A model generated the notes under the pieces. It searched no databases, was not told where the DNA came from, and was given only the letters and a program-made list of their open reading frames with translations. 17,014 bases of DNA from an uncultured Oscillospiraceae bacterium (GTDB lineage: Bacteria > Bacillota > Clostridia > Oscillospirales > Oscillospiraceae): NCBI GenBank assembly GCA_910579595.1, contig CAJTVM010000057.1:1-17014 (forward strand), written 5' to 3'. The position numbers and the translations under genes were made by a program. Below, in pieces: positions 12,787 through 17,014 of the stretch (within the stretch, counting starts at the first letter, position 1; every line of letters begins with the position of its first letter).

Positions 12787-13722
12787 TTACGTTGCCGCCT
12801 CCCCGCCGTAGAGGTCGTGGTTGACCTGGGCGGCGTAGTGGCTCTCTATGGTGACCGGGGCGTTGTATAGCACTGTCAGCAGGTACTGTTTCATGTTCCG
12901 CACCTGAGTGGTGTTCTCACGGAGGCAGTCGAACACGAAGCGGATATGCTCAGAGTCCAGCTTCAGCAACCGGGACTTCACCACCGCCTGGGGGAAGTCA
13001 TTCCCCGCCACCCGGATATTTTTCTTTTTGGAGCAGACCGCCTCCACCATCAGTTCTACCATCTCGTCCAACTGACCGGCGTCATACGGATGCTCCCGTA
13101 TAAAATCATCGTAGGCGATATTCTCCCGGATCAGTTCCCGACAGCCGTCCATCTCGCCCTGGCTCATCCCGATGCTCCTGCTCCGCTTCCTTCCCTTCAC
13201 TTCAGGCGGCTGTGCCGCCGCTGGGGCAGGCGTCATGAAAGGGGCGGAAGGGAAAGGAAATGATTCCGTACTTACTGAGTCAGTTATTATTTTCTCTTTT
13301 TTTACTGGGTCTTTATTTATTTGCGTTGGATTTCCCGTCTGCGTGGAAGCCGTTGACGGTTTATCCGTTGTCGGGTTTTCCGACAACGGATGGGCCGATG
13401 ACGGCCCCTCCGGCGGCGGTTCGTGGGAAGTCGGGCACTCCCGGATGATGTACTCGTTATTACTGAACTTTCCGGTTTTGTCGGTGGTCTGGCTGCGGTG
13501 GATATACCCGGCTTTCTCCAGCTCCACCACGGCGGCCCGGATGGCGTCCTTGCCCTCCAGGCTGATCCGGGCGAGGCCAGCGAGGGTATAATCCCAGGTT
13601 TCCGGGAGACTGAGCATAAGCGACAGCAGACCCTTTGCCTTGAGAGACAGAGTCTTGTCCCGCAGGTGATGGTTGCTCATGACGGTGTAATTGTTGGTAC
13701 GCTCCACACGAAAAACTGCCAT
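12787..13722 (-). CDS. Helix-turn-helix replication-type protein of conjugative elements
   Basis: 311 residues. The N-terminal winged helix (about 1-95: LSLKAKGLLSLMLSLPETWD, then GYIHRSQTTDKTGKFSNNEY) matches replisome-organizer / replication-initiator-like proteins. A Pro/Ser/Thr-rich linker (about 96-185) leads to a C-terminal helical domain (about 186-300: GEMDGCRELIRENIAYDDFI; LVEAVCSKKKNIRV; FVFDCLRENTTQVRNMKQYLL) that looks like DUF6017, found with this N-terminus in Tn1549/CTn-type elements. Probable role: autonomous replication or regulation of the excised element; biochemical function is not proven for the family. ATG 13722 follows GGAG by about 10 bases. It is the last gene of the minus-strand conjugation block. 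Confidence 0.8.
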   Translation of the reverse strand: MAVFRVERTNNYTVMSNHHLRDKTLSLKAKGLLSLMLSLPETWDYTLAGLARISLEGKDAIRAAVVELEKAGYIHRSQTTDKTGKFSNNEYIIRECPTSHEPPPEGPSSAHPLSENPTTDKPSTASTQTGNPTQINKDPVKKEKIITDSVSTESFPFPSAPFMTPAPAAAQPPEVKGRKRSRSIGMSQGEMDGCRELIRENIAYDDFIREHPYDAGQLDEMVELMVEAVCSKKKNIRVAGNDFPQAVVKSRLLKLDSEHIRFVFDCLRENTTQVRNMKQYLLTVLYNAPVTIESHYAAQVNHDLYGGEAAT

Positions 13723-13752
13723 TGTATTTCAACTCCAAATTATATAAAATTG

Positions 13753-13788
13753 AGGCGGAGGAACAGATTGTTACCTGCTCCTCCGCCT
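13753..13788 (-). terminator. Hairpin terminator after the CHAP gene
   Basis: On the minus strand AGGCGGAGGAGCAG pairs with CTGTTCCTCCGCCT (one mismatch) across an 8-base loop, followed by CAATTTTATA. The T-run is short, so it is probably a partial terminator between the CHAP gene and the helix-turn-helix gene. Confidence 0.6.
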
Positions 13789-13817
13789 GTTTGTGTATCT
13801 TGGATAGTGCCTTTTGC

Positions 13818-16170
13818 TCAAAATATCGGACAGCCGTAGCCCCAGATCTCGTAATGGCCCACGTTGTAGCTGCGCTGGCGGCAGCTATCGCCGGAGTTGC
13901 CCTCCACGGTATAGACTACGCCATTCTCCACCCGTTCCACGATGCCCACATGGTCAGGAACATCATCCTGGGGGCCGGAGTATCCGCCCGGATCGTCCCA
14001 ATCGAAAAATATTAAATCTCCGGGGCGCGGCTCATAGCTGCCGTCCTGCCACTGACCCCTGGCTTTGAACCAATTGGAGCCACCTACACATCCGGCAAAC
14101 TTGGGGATCACCCCGGCGTCAATGTAGCCGCACTCGTTGGCGCACCAGCTCACAAAGCAGGCGCACCACTCCACCCGGCTGTTGAAGCCGTACCAGCTCC
14201 AGTAGGGCTGGCCGCCCACATTGCCCACCTGGGACAGCGCCACGGCCACGATCTCGCCGCTGGAGCCGTAGAGGAGGGTATTCCACATCTCCCGGTTTGC
14301 CGCTGTCAGCAGCTCGTCCAGGGCGGCGTTCTGCTGATCCGTGAACGCATAAAACACCCGCATATCGTCCGGCGTCCTGGGCGTGACCGTGATGGTCAGT
14401 ACCTTCTCCGTCCAGGCGGCGGTGTCGCCCTCGGCGGGATGCTCTACCTCCGACTCCGCCGTGGTGATCTTGGTCATATCCCAGAACACCGTCCGCAGTT
14501 TCTCCACTGTATCCGTGTCCAGGACGGACACCTGCGCTCCGTCCGCCCCTCCGGCAGTCTTGGCGGCAAACACCGCAAACACATCCGGCCAGGAAGGCGG
14601 GCCGCCCTGGATCTCCACCCGGTCATAGGTTCCCCCGGTTTGGAGGGCGGACAGCCTGTCCGCGTACTCGCTGTTGATCTGGGCGATCACCGCGGTGGGG
14701 GATACCGCATCCGGGGAACCTCCGCCGTCCGAGAAAAAGATGCCGAAGGGCGAGGCGATGAGCAATCCGATCATGCAGATCACCAGCACCACCACAATCA
14801 CCACCCAGCCCCCGGCGGCGATGGCGGCGATCAGCTCCTGCATGGCCGCAATGGCCGCTTTTATCGCCGCCACGGTGGCTTTCGCCGTGGCCTTGGCCGT
14901 GGTCGCTGCCGCCTTTGCCGTGGCACGTGCGGTCTGTACGGCCCGCTGGGTGGCCTTGACGGTGGCTTGGGCGGATCTCTGGGCAGTCTTTACCGTCTGC
15001 TGCGCAGTTTTCGCTGTTCGCTGGGTGGTCTTGACAGCCTTTTTGGAGGAGCGTTCCGCAGTTTTGATGGTCTGTTTGGTGGTTCGCTCGGCGGTCTTTC
15101 TCCCGGAGCGGGCCGTTTTGATAATCTTCTGCCCACCATCTCGCACAGGCCGGATATCAGGTTCTCCCGGATCTATCGGCCTGCGCACAGCCTGGGCCGG
15201 GGAGTACCTGCCCTGCCCGCCAGCGTATCCACGCCGCACCGGAGCGGGAGGCGCCGTCTCCCCGCCGTTTCCGGCCTGGGGAACAGCGCCGTTCCCCACC
15301 CGCTGGGCCTCCGCCCGTTTGATGGCTGCGGTCCGGCCACGCTCCCACATGAACTCCTGTTTGCCTTGCACAAGCGCCTGGGGCGGCTGCTCCGGCGCAG
15401 ATGCGGACTGGCTCTGGATGTACGCATCTCTGGTCTTAATGGACAGCCGGTTAGCTGCCTGATCAGTGCTGGGGGAAGGTTCTGCCGTACTATGGTCAGT
15501 GGGCGTACCAGTGGCAGCGTCCCGCGTCTTGATTTTCGGCGGCTCCGATCTCACCCGTGGGGCCGGTTCCACATCCGCAGTCATATCATGGGTAGCAGCC
15601 TCCCTTGTCCTGACCTGTGGCGGTTCCGATCCGGCCTGCGGTGCAGGCGGCACATCTGGGCGGGGATTATGAACAGCGGATTCCCTTGTTTTGATCCACG
15701 CCTGCCACATCCTCTCCCCAGGGGACGGCCCCGCCCTGCCGCTTTCAGACGGCCCAGCGCCGGTGCCGCCCTCTCTAGCAGAAACAGCTTCCCGTGTCTT
15801 GATCCGGGGCTGCTCCCGTGCAGACGGCCCCTGGGACAAGGGCGACCCTGCCGGGGACTCCGGGGGTGCGGGCGAATCAGGGGTGTGCGGCTCCTCGTCC
15901 GGCAGCCGATCTCTGGCGGACTTTCTTTTCTTTAGCAGAGCCTCCACTCCGCGCCGTGCCTGATATGCCCCACGGGCGGCGGTATCCTCGATCCGGTCGC
16001 CGCCGTAGTCGCTGGCCTGTCCCCGCTGGGCAGTCTCCCGAAGCTGGCCGCGCAGGCGCTCCGTACCGTCATCCAGACCGCGGCGGACAAGTTCTTTGGG
16101 CGCTGCCTCGACTTTTTCCTTTAATCTGCCAGTTGCCTTGCGTTTTTCCTTGATTTTTGCGATGTTTCAT
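13818..16170 (-). CDS. CHAP-domain conjugation protein (CD1108-like), frameshifted near its start
   Basis: Probable T4SS-associated peptidoglycan hydrolase that opens the wall for conjugation. The uninterrupted frame begins at a GTG (15947, 709 residues, numbered here), but coding sense extends about 74 codons upstream (EAAPKELVRRGLDDGTERLR). The only ATG with a good ribosome site (16170, after GGAGG) is one base out of frame; deleting one A from an A5 tract (16154-16158) would join them as MKHRKIKEKRKATGRLKEK. Parts: a Pro-rich region with five I/V-K/R-TR-E/D repeats (about 49-175), a Lys/Thr/Ala-rich helical stretch (277-365), a membrane helix (about 380-400), a spacer, and CHAP at 565-709 with C595 (EWCACFVSW), H666 (PDHVGIV) and N684 (EGN). 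It lies 53 bp after the VirB4 gene. The frameshift may be real or an assembly error. Confidence 0.82.
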
Positions 16171-16223
16171 CACCTCCTACAACGAGGAACAGGGCTGTGT
16201 CTGCGGCCCTGTCCCCGATATTT

Positions 16224-17014
16224 TTACGCAGCTCCAGTGTTCTCGGAGAGGTCGGACGGGCGGGTGGTCATCAGCCGGTAGAGCCGGTTCTTGGGGAAGT
16301 TGTCCATAAAGGGTACGATGGCGCTTCCGCACTTGATGAGGCCACGCCCAAAATCTACGTTGGTGATATACGAGAGCTGGTTGTCCGAAATGTTCAGCAA
16401 CCGCGCCAGCTCCGCCCGGTCGGTGGCCGCCTGGTTCAGCATGACCAGGAATTCGCTGTTGGCCAGCATGGTCCGGGCGGTGTGGGACTGGAGCAGATCG
16501 TCCACGTTTTGAGTGAGGCCGGTACAGCAGGCCCCGTACTTTCTGACACGCTTCCAGAGGGTAAACAGGAAATTAGCGCTGTATTCGTGCTGGAAAAGAA
16601 GGTAGATTTCATCGATATAGACCCAGGTGTTCCGGCCCAGTGCCCGGTTGCGGATGACCCGGTTGAACACGCTGTCCAGCACTACCAGCATACCAACGGG
16701 AAGGAGCTGCTTGCCCAGATCCCGGATGTCGTAGCAGAGGATTCTGGCGTCCGTGTCCACGTTGGTGGGCTTGGCGAAGGTGTTGAGGCTGCCCTCGGTG
16801 AACAGCTCGATTGCCAGGGCCACGTCCCGCGCCTCCGGCTCGGACTGGCGGAGCAGTTCGGCGTGGAAGTCCTGGAGGGTAGGCGCTTTCCCCTGGTAGC
16901 CGCCCTTGATGTAGCTGTGGTAGACATTGGCGGTGCAGCGGTCGATGATGGATTTCTCTTTGGCGGACAGCAGCCGGTCCCCCATGAGCTGCTCACACAG
17001 GGACAGCAGGAACT
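16224..17014 (-). CDS. virB4: VirB4/TraE-like conjugation ATPase (C-terminal part)
   Basis: Energises the type IV secretion channel of the conjugative element. The frame is open at the right edge (FLLSLCEQLMGDRLLSAKE); only the last about 262 residues are here and the Walker A region lies outside the window. Numbered from the first Met (16985): Walker B is TWVYIDE (120-126), followed by YLLFQHEYSANFLFTLWKR, the C-terminal motif RKYGACCTGLTQNVDDLL (148-165) and LANSEFLVMLNQAATDR, all typical of the VirB4 family in Tn1549/CTn4-type elements. It is upstream of, and probably cotranscribed with, the CHAP gene. Confidence 0.92.
   Translation of the reverse strand, partial: FLLSLCEQLMGDRLLSAKEKSIIDRCTANVYHSYIKGGYQGKAPTLQDFHAELLRQSEPEARDVALAIELFTEGSLNTFAKPTNVDTDARILCYDIRDLGKQLLPVGMLVVLDSVFNRVIRNRALGRNTWVYIDEIYLLFQHEYSANFLFTLWKRVRKYGACCTGLTQNVDDLLQSHTARTMLANSEFLVMLNQAATDRAELARLLNISDNQLSYITNVDFGRGLIKCGSAIVPFMDNFPKNRLYRLMTTRPSDLSENTGAA

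Noticed and set aside
14439..15935. A 498-codon open frame on the plus strand opposite the CHAP gene.
   Set aside because: It is an antisense shadow of GC-rich, repeat-rich coding DNA. The minus-strand frame has recognisable CHAP motifs and a membrane helix; this one has no recognisable domain and is dominated by Gly/Arg/Leu.
15947..15949. GTG at 15947 as the true start of the CHAP protein.
   Set aside because: No ribosome binding site precedes it, and clear coding sense continues about 74 codons upstream to the ribosome site near 16175.
1..17014. CRISPR array, tRNA, rRNA or insertion-sequence transposase.
   Set aside because: No regularly spaced repeats, cloverleaf, rRNA-like sequence or transposase motif was seen in any frame. 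Only the integrase remnant and conjugation genes indicate mobility.

Overview
The window looks like Gram-positive Clostridia DNA, most likely a gut Oscillospirales or Lachnospirales relative. The evidence is strong AGGAGG-type ribosome binding sites, CIRCE heat-shock operators, and a conjugation module of the Tn1549 / C. difficile CTn4 kind. Much of it reads as accessory DNA: mobile-element genes surround a compact stress-response island. No rRNA, tRNA or CRISPR array was seen.

Layout. (1) 1-1115: the 3' part of a lantibiotic/bacitracin-type ABC transporter, with an ATPase open at the left edge and a permease that is frameshifted and cut short. (2) 1113-1685: the C-terminal half of a Tn916-type tyrosine integrase, fused directly onto the broken permease. 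(3) 1828-3926, minus strand: an OmpR-family response regulator and its sensor kinase, overlapping by 4 bp. (4) 4099-11898: an island bounded by two nearly identical, inverted hsp20 genes. Between them lie a membrane diguanylate cyclase, a large REC/HD-GYP/degenerate-GGDEF protein, a CPA2-type cation/proton antiporter and a CorA-type metal transporter. (5) 12030-12764: a PrsW-type membrane protease. (6) 12787-17014, minus strand: a conjugative-element module with a VirB4-like ATPase (cut by the right edge), a CHAP-domain cell-wall hydrolase of the CD1108 type, and a helix-turn-helix/DUF6017-like replication protein.

How it may work together. Both hsp20 promoters have a consensus-like sigma-A promoter whose -35 box lies inside a CIRCE operator, so the island should answer to the host HrcA repressor; no hrcA gene is present here. 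A third CIRCE-like operator precedes the HD-GYP gene. All three operators carry a second conserved block, TTTGTTCA, exactly 20 bp from the CIRCE. The gene set (small heat-shock proteins, monovalent and divalent ion transport, membrane protease, c-di-GMP making and breaking, two-component sensor) resembles in logic the proteobacterial transmissible locus of stress tolerance, although ClpK/ClpG, HdeD and YfdX are absent. I infer a mobile heat/envelope-stress cargo island wired into the host heat-shock regulon and c-di-GMP signalling.

Functions come from motifs and family recognition by eye. No database search or folding program was run.
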